NCBI GenBank assembly: GCA_030652315.1
Contig: JAUSAX010000067.1
Span: 1-51,401 of the forward strand
Direction: 5' to 3'
From: Afipia sp.
GTDB taxonomy: Bacteria > Pseudomonadota > Alphaproteobacteria > Rhizobiales > Xanthobacteraceae
DNA length: 51,401 bases
The position numbers were made by a program, and so were the translations under genes. Position 1 is the stretch's first letter. Each line of letters opens with the position of its first letter. The notes beneath the pieces were generated by a model. That model made no database searches. It worked only from the letters and a program-made list of their open reading frames with translations, and was not told the DNA's origin. Positions 34,459-44,681 of the stretch are shown here, piece by piece.

Positions 34459-36885
34459 ATGACAACTGCCTCGAAGCCTCGTCCAGTCATCGTTCACGGC
34501 GAAAGCCACTCCTATCCGGTGTTGCCGCTTCGCGACATCGTCGTCTTCCCGCACATGATCGTGCCGCTGTTCGTCGGCCGCGAGAAATCGATCAAGGCGC
34601 TCGAAGAGGTGATGAAGAACGATGCGCTGATTTTCCTCGCGACGCAGAAGAACGCGTCCGATGACGATCCGGCTCCCGATTCAATTTACGAGATCGGCAC
34701 GCTCGCCAGCGTGCTGCAGCTCCTGAAGCTTCCCGACGGCACCGTGAAGGTGCTGGTGGAAGGCCTGGAGCGCGCCAAGGCTGGCAAGTATTCCGATCGC
34801 AGCGACTTCTACGAAGCCGAAGCCGAGGCGCTTGCCGACGTCGATGCCAAGAGCGTCGAGGCGGAAGCATTGTCGCGTTCGGTCGTGTCCGACTTCGAAA
34901 GCTATGTGAAGCTGAACAAGAAGATTTCCGCCGAGGTGGTGGGTGTCGTTCAGCAGATCACGGATTTCGCGAAGCTCGCGGACACCGTGGCGTCGCATCT
35001 CGCCGTCAAGATTTCCGACCGCCAGACCATCCTGGAAACGTTGTCCGTCTCCCAGCGCCTCGAGAAGGTGATGGGTCTGATGGAGAGCGAAATCTCGGTG
35101 CTGCAGGTCGAGAAGAAGATCCGCTCGCGCGTCAAGCGCCAGATGGAGAAGACCCAGCGCGAGTACTACCTCAACGAGCAGATGAAGGCGATCCAGAAGG
35201 AACTCGGCGACGACGAAGGTCGCGACGAGCTGGCCGATCTGGAAGAGAAGATCGCCAAGACCAAGCTCTCGAAGGAAGCTCGCGAGAAGGCGACGCACGA
35301 GTTGAAGAAGCTGCGGCAGATGTCTCCGATGTCCGCCGAGGCGACGGTCGTGCGCAACTATCTCGACTGGCTGCTGTCGATTCCATGGGGCAAGAAGTCC
35401 AAGGTCAAGAAGGACCTCGTTGCCGCGCAGGAAGTGCTCGACTCGGATCACTACGGGCTTGAGAAGGTCAAGGACCGCATCGTCGAGTACCTCGCCGTGC
35501 AGTCCCGCGCCAACAAGCTGACCGGACCGATCCTGTGCCTCGTCGGCCCTCCGGGCGTCGGCAAGACCTCGCTTGGCAAGTCGATCGCGAAGGCGACCGG
35601 ACGTGAGTTCGTGCGCGTGTCGCTGGGCGGCGTGCGGGATGAAGCGGAAATCCGCGGACACCGCCGCACCTATATCGGCTCGATGCCTGGCAAGATCATC
35701 CAGTCGATGCGGAAGGCGAAAACCTCGAACCCGCTGTTCCTGCTGGACGAGATCGACAAGATGGGCGCCGATTTCCGCGGCGATCCGTCGTCGGCCCTGC
35801 TTGAGGTCCTGGACCCCGAGCAGAATGCGACGTTCAACGATCACTACCTCGAGGTGGATTACGACCTCTCCAACGTGATGTTCATCACGACCGCGAATAC
35901 GCTCAATATTCCCGGACCGCTGATGGACCGCATGGAGATCATCCGCATCGCCGGCTACACCGAGAACGAGAAGGCTGAGATCGCCCGCAAGCATCTCATC
36001 CCGAACGCGATCAGCAAGCACGGCCTGACCCCGAAGGAATGGTCGATCGACGACGACGCGCTGTTGATGATGATCCGCCGCTACACCCGCGAAGCGGGCG
36101 TGCGTAATCTTGAGCGTGAGCTCTCCACACTGGCCCGCAAGGCGGTGAAGGAGCTGATGATCTCGAAGAAGAAGTCGGTGAAGGTCACGGAAGCGACGCT
36201 CGAAGAGTTCCTGGGCGTGCCGAAGTACCGTTACGGCGAGATCGAGACCGACGACCAGGTTGGCGTCGTAACCGGTCTGGCGTGGACGGATGTCGGCGGC
36301 GAGTTGCTCACGATTGAAAGCGTGATGATGCCCGGCAAGGGCCGCATGACGGTGACGGGCAACCTGCGTGACGTGATGAAGGAGTCGATCTCGGCTGCAG
36401 CGTCCTACGTCCGCTCGCGAGCGATCAACTACGGCATCGAGCCGCCGTTGTTCGAGCGCCGTGACATCCACGTGCACGTGCCGGAAGGCGCTACGCCGAA
36501 GGATGGTCCGTCGGCCGGTGTTGCGATGACGACTGCCATCGTCTCGGTGCTGACTGGCATTCCGATCCGGCATGATGTCGCCATGACGGGCGAGATCACG
36601 CTGCGCGGACGTGTGCTGCCGATCGGCGGTCTGAGGGAGAAGCTGCTTGCGGCCGGACGTGGCGGCATCAAGACGGTCTTCATTCCGGAAGACAACGCCA
36701 AGGACCTCACGGAGATTTCCGACGCCATCAAGGGCGGCATGGAGATCATCCCGGTCGCGCGGATGGACGAAGTGCTGGCGAAGGCGCTGGTGCGGATGCC
36801 GACGCCGATCGTCTGGGAAGAGGATGTCAAGGCGTTGGCAAAGCCTGACGCTGATGAGGCTGCAGGCGGTCTCACCGCGCACTGA
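34459..36885 (+). CDS. lon: ATP-dependent protease Lon
   Basis: 808 residues. N-terminal LON substrate domain ([20 protein letters not shown]), coiled-coil middle, AAA+ with Walker A GPPGVGKT (res ~363-370) and [10 protein letters not shown], and a C-terminal protease domain with the Ser-Lys dyad Ser685 ([14 protein letters not shown]) and Lys728 ([13 protein letters not shown]). Degrades misfolded and regulatory proteins. The ATG at 34459 has AAAGGA at proper spacing; an ATG at 34453 would be too close to it, so I choose the former. Confidence 0.97.
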   Translation: MTTASKPRPVIVHGESHSYPVLPLRDIVVFPHMIVPLFVGREKSIKALEEVMKNDALIFLATQKNASDDDPAPDSIYEIGTLASVLQLLKLPDGTVKVLVEGLERAKAGKYSDRSDFYEAEAEALADVDAKSVEAEALSRSVVSDFESYVKLNKKISAEVVGVVQQITDFAKLADTVASHLAVKISDRQTILETLSVSQRLEKVMGLMESEISVLQVEKKIRSRVKRQMEKTQREYYLNEQMKAIQKELGDDEGRDELADLEEKIAKTKLSKEAREKATHELKKLRQMSPMSAEATVVRNYLDWLLSIPWGKKSKVKKDLVAAQEVLDSDHYGLEKVKDRIVEYLAVQSRANKLTGPILCLVGPPGVGKTSLGKSIAKATGREFVRVSLGGVRDEAEIRGHRRTYIGSMPGKIIQSMRKAKTSNPLFLLDEIDKMGADFRGDPSSALLEVLDPEQNATFNDHYLEVDYDLSNVMFITTANTLNIPGPLMDRMEIIRIAGYTENEKAEIARKHLIPNAISKHGLTPKEWSIDDDALLMMIRRYTREAGVRNLERELSTLARKAVKELMISKKKSVKVTEATLEEFLGVPKYRYGEIETDDQVGVVTGLAWTDVGGELLTIESVMMPGKGRMTVTGNLRDVMKESISAAASYVRSRAINYGIEPPLFERRDIHVHVPEGATPKDGPSAGVAMTTAIVSVLTGIPIRHDVAMTGEITLRGRVLPIGGLREKLLAAGRGGIKTVFIPEDNAKDLTEISDAIKGGMEIIPVARMDEVLAKALVRMPTPIVWEEDVKALAKPDADEAAGGLTAH

Positions 36886-36906
36886 GCGAAACGGTAAAAT
36901 GAATGG

Positions 36907-36937
36907 AAACGGCGTCCTTCGGGGCGCCGTTTTCTTT
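36907..36937 (+). terminator. Rho-independent terminator of lon
   Basis: Stem AAACGGCGTCC / GGGCGCCGTTT (one G-T pair) around loop TTCG, followed by TCTTTT; 22 bases after the lon stop. Confidence 0.92.
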
Positions 36938-37065
36938 TGGGGGATCGTGCCGCAGTGAGCGGCGCTCCGCTCGTGTGTTGCCGTCCGCAATCCGTCAGCC
37001 TTGACGGCGCGCCGCCTTGCGGTCTCGCAGGCGGGGTGAATTGATACAGGTGATATTCAGGGGAA

Positions 37066-37142
37066 TGGTAGGCGGTGACGGATTCGAACCGCCGACCCTC
37101 TCGGTGTAAACGAGATGCTCTAACCAGCTGAGCTAACCGCCC
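37066..37142 (-). tRNA. tRNA-Val (anticodon TAC)
   Basis: 77 nt on the reverse strand: acceptor GGGCGGT / ACCGCCT (first pair G-T), D arm GCTCAGCTGGTTAGAGC, anticodon loop TTTACAC (anticodon TAC) on stem TCTCG/CGAGA, T arm with GGTTCGAATCC, discriminator A, encoded CCA. Confidence 0.97.
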
Positions 37143-37293
37143 GTCAGTGCTGTATTTGCCCTGTCGTCCGCGCCGGCGCAAGTCATTCGGAGGCGCATTT
37201 CGTCACGTCGCCGCCATTTTGACAATCTAGATGATTTTATCCGGCCAGCCTTAGCTGCCCAATTTTGATTGCTCCTCAGCGTGAGTTGGTTCA

Positions 37294-37602
37294 ATGAAAT
37301 ATTTCATGTGCCGCTTTGTTCCGCCGGGGCCGGATTTCCTCAAGACCATGACGCCGGACGACAAGCTGCTGATGAAGTCGCACGGCGAGTTCCTGCAGGC
37401 GCTGCTGGAGCAGGGCGGCGTTGTCGCGCACGGGCCGGTGGCCGATCCGTCGGGCGGCTGGGGGATGTCGCTGTTCGAAATGGCTGACAATGAGAGCGCC
37501 GACGATGTCCGCGCCATCGTTGCGCAGGACCCGATGATCAAGGCCAATGTCGGCGCACGCTACGACGTGCTGCCGATGCTTCAGCTTCGGATGCGGGGCT
37601 GA
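37294..37602 (+). CDS. YciI-family protein
   Basis: 102 residues, full-length single YCII-like domain of the ferredoxin-like fold: MKYFMCRFVPPG at the start, the active-site-like His in MKSHGEFLQALLEQGGVVAHG, and DDVRAIVAQDPMIKANVGA. Small cytoplasmic protein of unknown reaction. Stands alone. Confidence 0.88.
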   Translation: MKYFMCRFVPPGPDFLKTMTPDDKLLMKSHGEFLQALLEQGGVVAHGPVADPSGGWGMSLFEMADNESADDVRAIVAQDPMIKANVGARYDVLPMLQLRMRG

Positions 37603-37645
37603 CCGCGGATTTGCTCCGCCGGGCGGTTAAGCATGGAGAGACGTC

Positions 37646-38227
37646 CTAACGCCTGGTCAGCGTGAACTGCGACTGCGTTAGGCGACAGGGCTTTCCGCCA
37701 GCACAATCGGCGAGGGGGAGCAACTTCGCGCCGCGAACGAGGTGCTCCTTGGTGTCCTCGGAGCGGTGCGGCGTCAGCACGGTCATCGCGGTGCGCAGCG
37801 AATCCTTAATGTCCTCGTTAGCCTTGGCGTCAATCCTGTCGCTGAGAATCGCAACGTCGATGATGTCGTGGTTGCGCGCGTCGATATCGACGAACACCAG
37901 TCCGATCGGCAGCGGCTGCAATGCGACATTGCTGAACGTGCAGGTCGATGCATTCTGGCAGATTGAGAGCAGGCGGCGTCCCTGTGGCCGCCACAGACAT
38001 TCCGGCTTTGCATTGGCGCGCACGAGGCACACCGCGATGTCGGGCGCCGCGTTGATATTGAGTTTTGAATTGCCGAGCCGCGGCACGCCGTCCCACGGGC
38101 TGCCGTTGGTCTTCGTGGCATCCGCCGTCACCGTGATGTCGAAGCGTTGTTCCTCTGCGTGTGCGCTCAGCGGCACGAGCAGCGCAAGCGCCAGCAACGC
38201 GCTGAGACGGTTCAAAGTCCGGATCAT
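37646..38227 (-). CDS. Secreted hypothetical protein, coupled to pepT
   Basis: 193 residues from the ATG at 38227, which overlaps the pepT stop (ATGA). Signal peptide IRTLNRLSALLALALLVPLS with cleavage at AHA-EE. The mature part begins FDITVTADATKTNGSPWDGV, which recalls C2-like beta sandwiches, and contains five cysteines (CLVRANAKPECLW, CQNASTCTF) suited to periplasmic disulfides. Family not recognised. The position implies expression downstream of peptidase T. Confidence 0.82.
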   Translation of the reverse strand: MIRTLNRLSALLALALLVPLSAHAEEQRFDITVTADATKTNGSPWDGVPRLGNSKLNINAAPDIAVCLVRANAKPECLWRPQGRRLLSICQNASTCTFSNVALQPLPIGLVFVDIDARNHDIIDVAILSDRIDAKANEDIKDSLRTAMTVLTPHRSEDTKEHLVRGAKLLPLADCAGGKPCRLTQSQFTLTRR

Positions 38228-39495
38228 GCCTTTTCCTCCCAGATCGCCGCGAGATGCACGATGGTCCGCACCGCGCTCTCCATGTCCCGCACACTGACCC
38301 ATTCGAGGCGCGAGTGGAACGCATGTTCGCCGGCGAAGATGTTCGGGCAGGGCAGCCCCATGAATGACAGGCGCGAGCCGTCGGTGCCGCCCCGGATGCT
38401 GCTAAGGATAGGCTGCAGCCCCGCGCGATCGATCGCTTCCAGTGCGTACTCCACCACTTCGGGATGACGGTCGAGCACCTCCTTCATGTTGCGGTACTGC
38501 TGCTTGACCTCAAACGTGTAGGACGAGCGCGGAAAGTCCTTCATGACGCCGCGCACGATATCCTCAAGCAGGGCTTCCTTGTCCTTCAGGCCCTGTTCGG
38601 TGAAGTCGCGGACGATCAGCGACAGCGTCGCGCTATCGAGACCGCCTTCAAGTCCGACCGGGTGGAGGAAGCCTTCGCGGCCTTCGGTGGTTTCGGGTGC
38701 TAAGTCTTTCGGCAGCCGGTCGACAATGCGGGACGCGATCTTGAGCGCGTGCTCCATTCTTCCCTTGGCGAAGCCGGGATGGATGCTGACGCCCTGAATG
38801 GTGATGGTCACACCGTCCGCCGAGAACGTCTCGTCTTCGAGGTGGCCCGCGCTTTCGCCGTCGATGGTGTAGCCGAAGGCCGCGCCGAGCTTTTTCAGAT
38901 CGACCTTGTCGGCGCCGCGGCCGATTTCTTCATCCGGCGTGAACAGGATCTTGATGGTGCCGTGCCTGATCTGCGGGTTGGCGATCAGGATCTGCGCCGC
39001 ATCCATGATCTCGGCCAGGCCTGCCTTGTTGTCCGCGCCGAGCAGGGTGGTGCCGTCGGTGGTGACGATGTCGCTGCCGATCTGGTCCGCAAGCGCCGGA
39101 TTATCGGTGACGCGAATGACCTGGCTGGGATCGGCGGGGAGCACGATGTCGCCGCCGCGATAGTTCTTCACGATCTGCGGTTTGACGTCCTTGCCGGTGC
39201 AGTCCGGTGAGGTGTCCATGTGCGAGCAGAAGCAGATCACCGGAACGGTCTTGTCGGTATTCGCCGGGATCGTGGCGTAGACATAGCCGTGCTCGTCGAG
39301 ATGCGCGTCTTTGAGCCCGAGGTCGCGCAATTCCTGCGCGAGCAGGCGGCCGAGGTTCTTCTGCTTTTCGGTGGAGGGGCAGGTGGGAGACGACGCGTCC
39401 GACTGCGTATCGATTCGCACGTAGCGCAGGAATCGGTCGAGGACGGTGTGGGAGAAGTTTGGGGGCAAGATGACAGCTCCGGTTTCGATCGTCAT
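38224..39495 (-). CDS. pepT: Peptidase T (tripeptide aminopeptidase)
   Basis: 423 residues, M20B metallopeptidase. Cytoplasmic tripeptidase. Zinc-binding motifs are visible in order: CFCSHMDTSPD, GADNKAGLAEI, FTPDEEIGRGAD, and SIRGGTDGSRLSFMGLPCPN near the C-terminus. The first ~15 residues (MTIETGAVILPPN) exceed the usual N-terminus, and the start codon lies in the end of a dispersed palindrome with no Shine-Dalgarno sequence, so initiation is unusual. Its stop overlaps the next gene. Confidence 0.95.
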   Translation of the reverse strand: MTIETGAVILPPNFSHTVLDRFLRYVRIDTQSDASSPTCPSTEKQKNLGRLLAQELRDLGLKDAHLDEHGYVYATIPANTDKTVPVICFCSHMDTSPDCTGKDVKPQIVKNYRGGDIVLPADPSQVIRVTDNPALADQIGSDIVTTDGTTLLGADNKAGLAEIMDAAQILIANPQIRHGTIKILFTPDEEIGRGADKVDLKKLGAAFGYTIDGESAGHLEDETFSADGVTITIQGVSIHPGFAKGRMEHALKIASRIVDRLPKDLAPETTEGREGFLHPVGLEGGLDSATLSLIVRDFTEQGLKDKEALLEDIVRGVMKDFPRSSYTFEVKQQYRNMKEVLDRHPEVVEYALEAIDRAGLQPILSSIRGGTDGSRLSFMGLPCPNIFAGEHAFHSRLEWVSVRDMESAVRTIVHLAAIWEEKA

Positions 39496-39580
39496 ACGCG
39501 GGCTTGACCCGCGTATCCATCACACTTCGTGAAATGCATTTCCTGAGAGATGGATCGCCGGGTCAAGCCCGGCAATGACA
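39490..39580. repeat. Two-hairpin dispersed repeat, CCGGGCTTGACCCGG family, copy 3
   Basis: Left hairpin TACGCGGGCTTGACCCGCGTA and right hairpin CGCCGGGTCAAGCCCGGC, with ATCCATC / GATGGAT inner pairing. It differs from copies 1 and 2 at both sides of stems (for example GCGGG/CCCGC), so pairing is kept. Its left end (GTCAT) supplies the pepT start codon. Confidence 0.85.
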
Positions 39581-39625
39581 GCCAGGAAAATCGGGCACGG
39601 CCTGTGCAATGACGGGAGCCACAAA

Positions 39626-39661
39626 AAGAAAAACGCCATCCCGGTGGACCGGAATGGCGTT
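39626..39661 (-). terminator. Rho-independent terminator of hup
   Basis: AACGCCAT / ATGGCGTT with inner CCGG/CCGG (one mismatch) around loop TGGA; on the reverse strand it runs into TTTTTCTTTTT. 27 bases after the HU stop codon. Confidence 0.9.
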
Positions 39662-39687
39662 GGGCCTTCAAGTCGAGAATGCCGGTG

Positions 39688-39990
39688 TTAGACGGCTTCC
39701 TTCAATTCCTTGGCTGCGCGGAAGGCAACCTTCTTGCTGGCCTTGATCTGGATCGCTTCGCCGGTGGCCGGGTTGCGGCCCATACGGGCGGCGCGCTTGC
39801 GAACCTGAAGAATGCCGAGGCCGACGATGCGGATACGCTCGCCCTTCTTGAGGTGCTTGGTGATCTTGGCGACGAGATCGCCGAGGATCGTTTCGGCGGC
39901 CTTCTTCGACAACTCATGCTCTTCGGCCAGTGCTGCGGCAAGGTGCTTCAGGGTAACTGTTGCTGGGGTCGCTGCTGCTTTCTTCGCCAT
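39688..39990 (-). CDS. hup: HU-family DNA-binding protein
   Basis: 100 residues. Nucleoid protein that bends DNA as a dimer. Typical core: LAAALAEEHELSKKAAETIL, GLGILQVRKRAARMGRNPAT (DNA-binding beta arm with Arg and Asn-Pro) and the closing KKVAFRAAKELKEAV. It has an N-terminal AKKAAATPATVT extension common in this bacterial group. Often found after lon in proteobacteria; here it is on the opposite strand with pepT in between. The upstream region is notably AT-rich. Confidence 0.95.
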   Translation of the reverse strand: MAKKAAATPATVTLKHLAAALAEEHELSKKAAETILGDLVAKITKHLKKGERIRIVGLGILQVRKRAARMGRNPATGEAIQIKASKKVAFRAAKELKEAV

Positions 39991-40531
<541 letters not shown>

Positions 40532-41623
40532 ATGTCTGCCACCAGAGCCGCGACCAACCGAAAATACAGACTGGCCGTGATTCCCGGCGACGGCATCGGC
40601 AAGGAAGTGGTGCCGGAGGGGCTGCGGGTGCTGGAGGCGGCGGCCAAGAAGTTCAATTTCGAACTGCAACTCGACAGTTTCGACTTTGCTTCCTGCGACT
40701 ACCACCTGAAGCACGGCCAGATGATGCCGGACGACTGGAAGACCCAGATCGGCAGCCACGATGCGATCTTCTTCGGCGCGGTCGGCATGCCCGCGATTCT
40801 CCCGGACCACGTTTCGCTGTGGGGGTCGCTGATCCAGTTTCGGCGGGAATTCGACCAGTACGTGAACCTGCGCCCGGTGCGTCTGATGCCCGGCGTGAAG
40901 TCACCGCTGGCAGGGCGGAAGCCGGGCGACATCGACTTTTTCGTCGTGCGCGAGAACACCGAGGGCGAATATTCGTCGATCGGCGGGCGCATGTTCCCCA
41001 ACACCGACCGCGAGGTGGTGCTTCAGGAAACCGTTATGTCGCGCATCGGCGTCGACCGGATTCTGAAGTTCGCCTTTGAGCTCGCGCAAAGCCGCCCGAA
41101 GAAGCACCTGACATCCGCGACCAAGTCGAACGGCATCTCGATCACGATGCCCTATTGGGACGAGCGGGTCGAAGAAATGGCCAAGAATTATCCCGGCGTG
41201 AAGTGGGACAAGTATCATATTGATATTCTGGCCGCGAATTTCGTGCTGCATCCCGACTGGTTCGACGTCGTGGTCGGCTCGAACCTGTTCGGGGACATCC
41301 TGTCCGACCTGGGACCGGCCTGCACCGGCACCATCGGCATTGCCCCCTCCGGCAGCCTCAATCCGGAACGCAAGTTTCCCTCGCTGTTCGAGCCGGTGCA
41401 CGGGTCCGCGCCTGACATCGCCGGGCAGGGCATCGCCAACCCCGTCGGCCAGATCTGGTCGGCGGCGATGATGCTGGATCACCTCGGCGAGCCCGAAGCC
41501 GGCAAGGCCATTGTGACGGCCATCGAGACCGTTCTGGCCGACGAAAAACTGCGAACGAGGGATCTCGGCGGCAAGGCTGACACGGTTGCATGCGGCAAGG
41601 AAATCGCGCGCGTTCTGTCCTGA
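40532..41623 (+). CDS. Tartrate/D-malate dehydrogenase-like enzyme (isocitrate/isopropylmalate dehydrogenase family)
   Basis: 363 residues from the ATG at 40532 (GAGGAG upstream). IPGDGIGKEVVPEGLRVLEA opens the family fold; VVRENTEGEYSSIGGRMF and the Mg2+-binding GSNLFGDILSDLGP follow, then EPVHGSAPDIAGQGIANPVG. The lack of isopropylmalate- or isocitrate-specific phosphorylation motifs and the SLWGSLIQFRREFDQYVNLR segment fit the tartrate dehydrogenase/D-malate dehydrogenase (TtuC/DmlA) subgroup, which uses NAD+ to decarboxylate 2-hydroxyacids. The exact substrate is uncertain. Confidence 0.88.
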   Translation: MSATRAATNRKYRLAVIPGDGIGKEVVPEGLRVLEAAAKKFNFELQLDSFDFASCDYHLKHGQMMPDDWKTQIGSHDAIFFGAVGMPAILPDHVSLWGSLIQFRREFDQYVNLRPVRLMPGVKSPLAGRKPGDIDFFVVRENTEGEYSSIGGRMFPNTDREVVLQETVMSRIGVDRILKFAFELAQSRPKKHLTSATKSNGISITMPYWDERVEEMAKNYPGVKWDKYHIDILAANFVLHPDWFDVVVGSNLFGDILSDLGPACTGTIGIAPSGSLNPERKFPSLFEPVHGSAPDIAGQGIANPVGQIWSAAMMLDHLGEPEAGKAIVTAIETVLADEKLRTRDLGGKADTVACGKEIARVLS

Positions 41624-41893
41624 AGCCCTAACGCGTCCGGTCCAATTTTCCGCTGATTTGTCAGACCGGACGGCGCGCCCTTATCCTTTAGTTCCAGAGG
41701 CCCCAAGTCCTCGCAGCGAACGAGATGGGCGCGCGTCCTGCGCGCCCGCTGCATGGCGCCATGTCGAAATTGCGAAGAACCTGAGCAATAAAAATAGCTT
41801 GTCTTGCCCTGCGTGTTGCGCTGCGCTATCCCTCAGAACCATTCCAATGTTCCGCGAATCTCCGGAACAAAGCCGACAGCATAAGGGTCGCCG
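41624..41893 (+). other. Intergenic region upstream of nuoA
   Basis: 270 bases. A perfect 8-bp GC hairpin, GGGCGCGC / GCGCGCCC (41727-41734 with 41740-41747), lies 100 bases after the dehydrogenase stop but lacks a T-run. The nuo promoter should lie further on, perhaps near TTGCCC...CTATCC (41805-41835), a weak match. Confidence 0.35.
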
Positions 41894-42259
41894 ATGGGCG
41901 GAATTTTGCAGAACTATCTGCCACTTGTGGTGTTTATCGGAGTCGCGACCGTGATCGGTCTCGCACTGCTGGTTGCGCCCTTTATCGTTGCCTATCAGCA
42001 GCCCGATCCGGAAAAGCTTTCGGCCTACGAATGCGGCTTCAATGCGTTCGATGATGCGCGCATGAAATTCGACGTCCGGTTCTATCTCGTCGCGATTCTG
42101 TTCATCATCTTCGATCTGGAAGTCGCCTTCCTGTTTCCGTGGGCGGTGGCGTTCGGCAAACTGGGCCTCGCCGGGTTCTGGTCGATGATGGTGTTCCTCG
42201 GCGTGCTGACCATCGGGTTTGCCTACGAGTGGAAGAAGGGAGCGCTGGAATGGGATTGA
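41894..42259 (+). CDS. nuoA: NADH-quinone oxidoreductase subunit A
   Basis: 121 residues, three membrane segments (res ~10-30, ~60-80, ~90-110). The signature loop [20 protein letters not shown] with the conserved Cys is intact. Core membrane subunit next to the quinone site of complex I. First gene of the nuo operon; its end overlaps nuoB by 10 bases. Confidence 0.97.
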   Translation: MGGILQNYLPLVVFIGVATVIGLALLVAPFIVAYQQPDPEKLSAYECGFNAFDDARMKFDVRFYLVAILFIIFDLEVAFLFPWAVAFGKLGLAGFWSMMVFLGVLTIGFAYEWKKGALEWD

Positions 42260-42846
42260 GCCCGAACACGGCGCCCTCGATCATGCAGCCGGCGGTCTCG
42301 CAGGCAGCAACGGGGATTCTCGATCCGCGCACCGGTCTGCCGGTCGGCGCGGACGACAGGTACTTCCTCGAGATCAACAGCGAACTGTCCGACAAGGGCT
42401 TCTTCGTTGCCGCGACCGACGATCTGATCACCTGGGCGCGCACCGGCTCGCTGATGTGGATGACCTTCGGCCTCGCATGCTGCGCGGTCGAGATGATGCA
42501 GGTTTCGATGCCGCGCTACGACGTCGAGCGCTGCGGATTCGCGCCGCGCGCATCGCCGCGCCAGTCGGACGTCATGATCGTCGCCGGCACGCTGACCAAC
42601 AAGATGGCGCCCGCGCTGCGCAAGGTCTACGACCAGATGCCCGAGCCGCGCTACGTGATCTCGATGGGATCGTGCGCCAACGGCGGCGGCTACTATCACT
42701 ATTCGTATTCGGTGGTGCGCGGCTGCGACCGTATCGTGCCCGTCGATATTTATGTTCCGGGTTGTCCGCCGACGGCGGAGGCGCTGCTGTACGGCGTGCT
42801 GCTGCTGCAGAAGAAGATCCGGCGCACCGGAACGATTGAACGGTAA
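42250..42846 (+). CDS. nuoB: NADH-quinone oxidoreductase subunit B
   Basis: 198 residues. Carries the terminal [4Fe-4S] cluster N2 through Cys77, Cys78 ([10 protein letters not shown]), Cys142 (GSCANGG) and Cys172 ([11 protein letters not shown]). The ATG at 42250 lies inside nuoA, 10 bases before its stop. The N-terminal ~55 residues are a variable extension as in other alphaproteobacteria. Confidence 0.97.
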   Translation: MGLSPNTAPSIMQPAVSQAATGILDPRTGLPVGADDRYFLEINSELSDKGFFVAATDDLITWARTGSLMWMTFGLACCAVEMMQVSMPRYDVERCGFAPRASPRQSDVMIVAGTLTNKMAPALRKVYDQMPEPRYVISMGSCANGGGYYHYSYSVVRGCDRIVPVDIYVPGCPPTAEALLYGVLLLQKKIRRTGTIER

Positions 42847-42852
42847 TCGCAC

Positions 42853-43473
42853 ATGGATGATGCGAAACTAGACGCACTTGGCCAAACGATCTTGGCCGCG
42901 CTTCCGGGCGCGGCGCTCGGTCATTCGGTAGCGTTCAACCAGCTCACGATCGCGGTCGATCTGGCGAAGATCATCGATGTCGTTCGCGTGCTGAAGACCG
43001 ATCCGCGCTTCCGCTTCGTGAACTTCACGGACGTCACGGCGGTGGACTATCCCGGCCGCGAGAACCGCTTCGACGTGATCTATCATTTCCTGTCTCCGGT
43101 TCTGAACGAGCGCATCCGGCTGCGCGGCGAGGCCAATGAGACCACGCAGGTGCCGTCGATCATCAGCGTGTTTCCGGGCTCCGACTGGTTCGAGCGCGAG
43201 ACCTACGATCTCTACGGCGTGATCTTCACCGGGCATCCGGACATGCGACGCCTGCTGACGGACTACGGTTTCGACGGTCATCCGCTGCGCAAGGATTTTC
43301 CGCTGACCGGCTTCGTCGAGGTTCGCTACGACGACGCGGAAAAGCGCGTGGTGTACGAGCCGGTGCGACTCAATCAGGAATTCCGGAAGTTCGACTTCCT
43401 CTCGCCGTGGGAAGGCGCGGACTATCCGCTGCCCGGCGATGAGAAGGCCGACGTGCCGAAGGCAGGTGGTTGA
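42853..43473 (+). CDS. nuoC: NADH-quinone oxidoreductase subunit C
   Basis: 206 residues; separate NuoC, not fused to NuoD as in E. coli. Signature [20 protein letters not shown] and [20 protein letters not shown]. Peripheral-arm subunit (30 kDa, NDUFS3). The stop overlaps the nuoD start by one base. Confidence 0.97.
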   Translation: MDDAKLDALGQTILAALPGAALGHSVAFNQLTIAVDLAKIIDVVRVLKTDPRFRFVNFTDVTAVDYPGRENRFDVIYHFLSPVLNERIRLRGEANETTQVPSIISVFPGSDWFERETYDLYGVIFTGHPDMRRLLTDYGFDGHPLRKDFPLTGFVEVRYDDAEKRVVYEPVRLNQEFRKFDFLSPWEGADYPLPGDEKADVPKAGG

Positions 43474-44681
43474 TGACCGAAGCACTTGGCACCGAAACGC
43501 CTGGCATGCGCAATTTCACCATCAACTTCGGACCGCAGCATCCGGCGGCGCACGGCGTGCTGCGCCTTGTGCTGGAGCTTGACGGCGAAGTGGTGGAGCG
43601 CGTCGATCCGCACATCGGCCTGCTTCATCGCGGCACCGAAAAGCTGATCGAGCAGAAGACCTATCTGCAGGCGATTCCGTATTTCGACCGGCTCGATTAC
43701 GTCGCGCCGATGAATCAGGAGCATGCGTTCTGCCTCGCGGCGGAAAAGCTGCTCGGCATCACCGTCCCGCGCCGCGGACAGTTGATCCGCGTTCTGTATT
43801 GCGAGATCGGTCGCATCCTGTCGCATATTCTCAACGTCACCACGCAGGCGATGGATGTCGGCGCGCTGACGCCGCCGCTCTGGGGTTTCGAAGAGCGCGA
43901 AAAGCTGATGGTGTTCTATGAGCGCGCATCCGGCTCGCGCATGCATGCGGCGTTCTTCCGTGTCGGCGGCGTGCATCAGGACCTGCCGCCGAAGCTGATC
44001 GACGATATCGAGGCGTGGTGTGATCCGTTCCTCACGGTGTGCGACGATCTCGAAACGCTGCTCACCAACAACCGCATCTTCAAGCAGCGCAACGTCGACA
44101 TCGGCGTAGTGACCCTTGAGCAGGCGTGGGAGTGGGGCTTCTCCGGCGTCATGGTGCGCGGCTCGGGCGCGGCGTGGGATCTGCGCAAGGCGCAGCCCTA
44201 CGAATGCTACGCCGAAATGGATTTCGATATTCCGATCGGCAAGAACGGCGACTGCTACGATCGCTACTGCATCCGCATGGAAGAGATGCGCCAGTCGGTA
44301 CGCATCATGAAGCAGTGCATCGAGAAGCTGCGTGCGCCGGACGGGCAGGGGCCGATTTCTGTCGAGGACAACAAGATCGTGCCGCCCAAGCGCAGCGAGA
44401 TGAAGCGCTCTATGGAAGCGCTGATCCATCACTTCAAGCTCTACACTGAAGGCGTTCACGTCCCCGCCGGCGAAGTCTACGTCGCGGTCGAGGCGCCCAA
44501 GGGCGAGTTCGGCGTGTTCCTGGTCGCTGACGGCACCAACAAGCCGTACAAGTGCAAGATCCGCGCACCGGGTTTTGCGCATCTGCAGGCAATGGACTTT
44601 ATCTGTAAAGGTCATCTGCTGGCCGACGTGTCGGCCATTCTCGGTTCACTCGATATCGTGTTCGGCGAGGTGGATCGCTGA
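43473..44681 (+). CDS. nuoD: NADH-quinone oxidoreductase subunit D
   Basis: 402 residues (49 kDa, NDUFS2). Quinone-site subunit: [20 protein letters not shown] at the N-terminus and [20 protein letters not shown] inside; ends [12 protein letters not shown], the family C-terminus. The ATG at 43473 is preferred over the TTG codon just before it. The stop overlaps by one base with the start of an FkbM methyltransferase gene, which is not a complex I subunit. Confidence 0.97.
   Translation: MTEALGTETPGMRNFTINFGPQHPAAHGVLRLVLELDGEVVERVDPHIGLLHRGTEKLIEQKTYLQAIPYFDRLDYVAPMNQEHAFCLAAEKLLGITVPRRGQLIRVLYCEIGRILSHILNVTTQAMDVGALTPPLWGFEEREKLMVFYERASGSRMHAAFFRVGGVHQDLPPKLIDDIEAWCDPFLTVCDDLETLLTNNRIFKQRNVDIGVVTLEQAWEWGFSGVMVRGSGAAWDLRKAQPYECYAEMDFDIPIGKNGDCYDRYCIRMEEMRQSVRIMKQCIEKLRAPDGQGPISVEDNKIVPPKRSEMKRSMEALIHHFKLYTEGVHVPAGEVYVAVEAPKGEFGVFLVADGTNKPYKCKIRAPGFAHLQAMDFICKGHLLADVSAILGSLDIVFGEVDR

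Larger units (their letters stand above)
36886..37293. other. Region between lon and the YciI gene
   Basis: 408 bases. It contains the lon terminator and tRNA-Val (reverse strand). Nothing else was recognised. Confidence 0.5.

Noticed and set aside
34681..36990. 769-residue open frame on the reverse strand
   Set aside because: Complete antisense of lon; composition is Arg/His/Leu-rich and no domain is visible.
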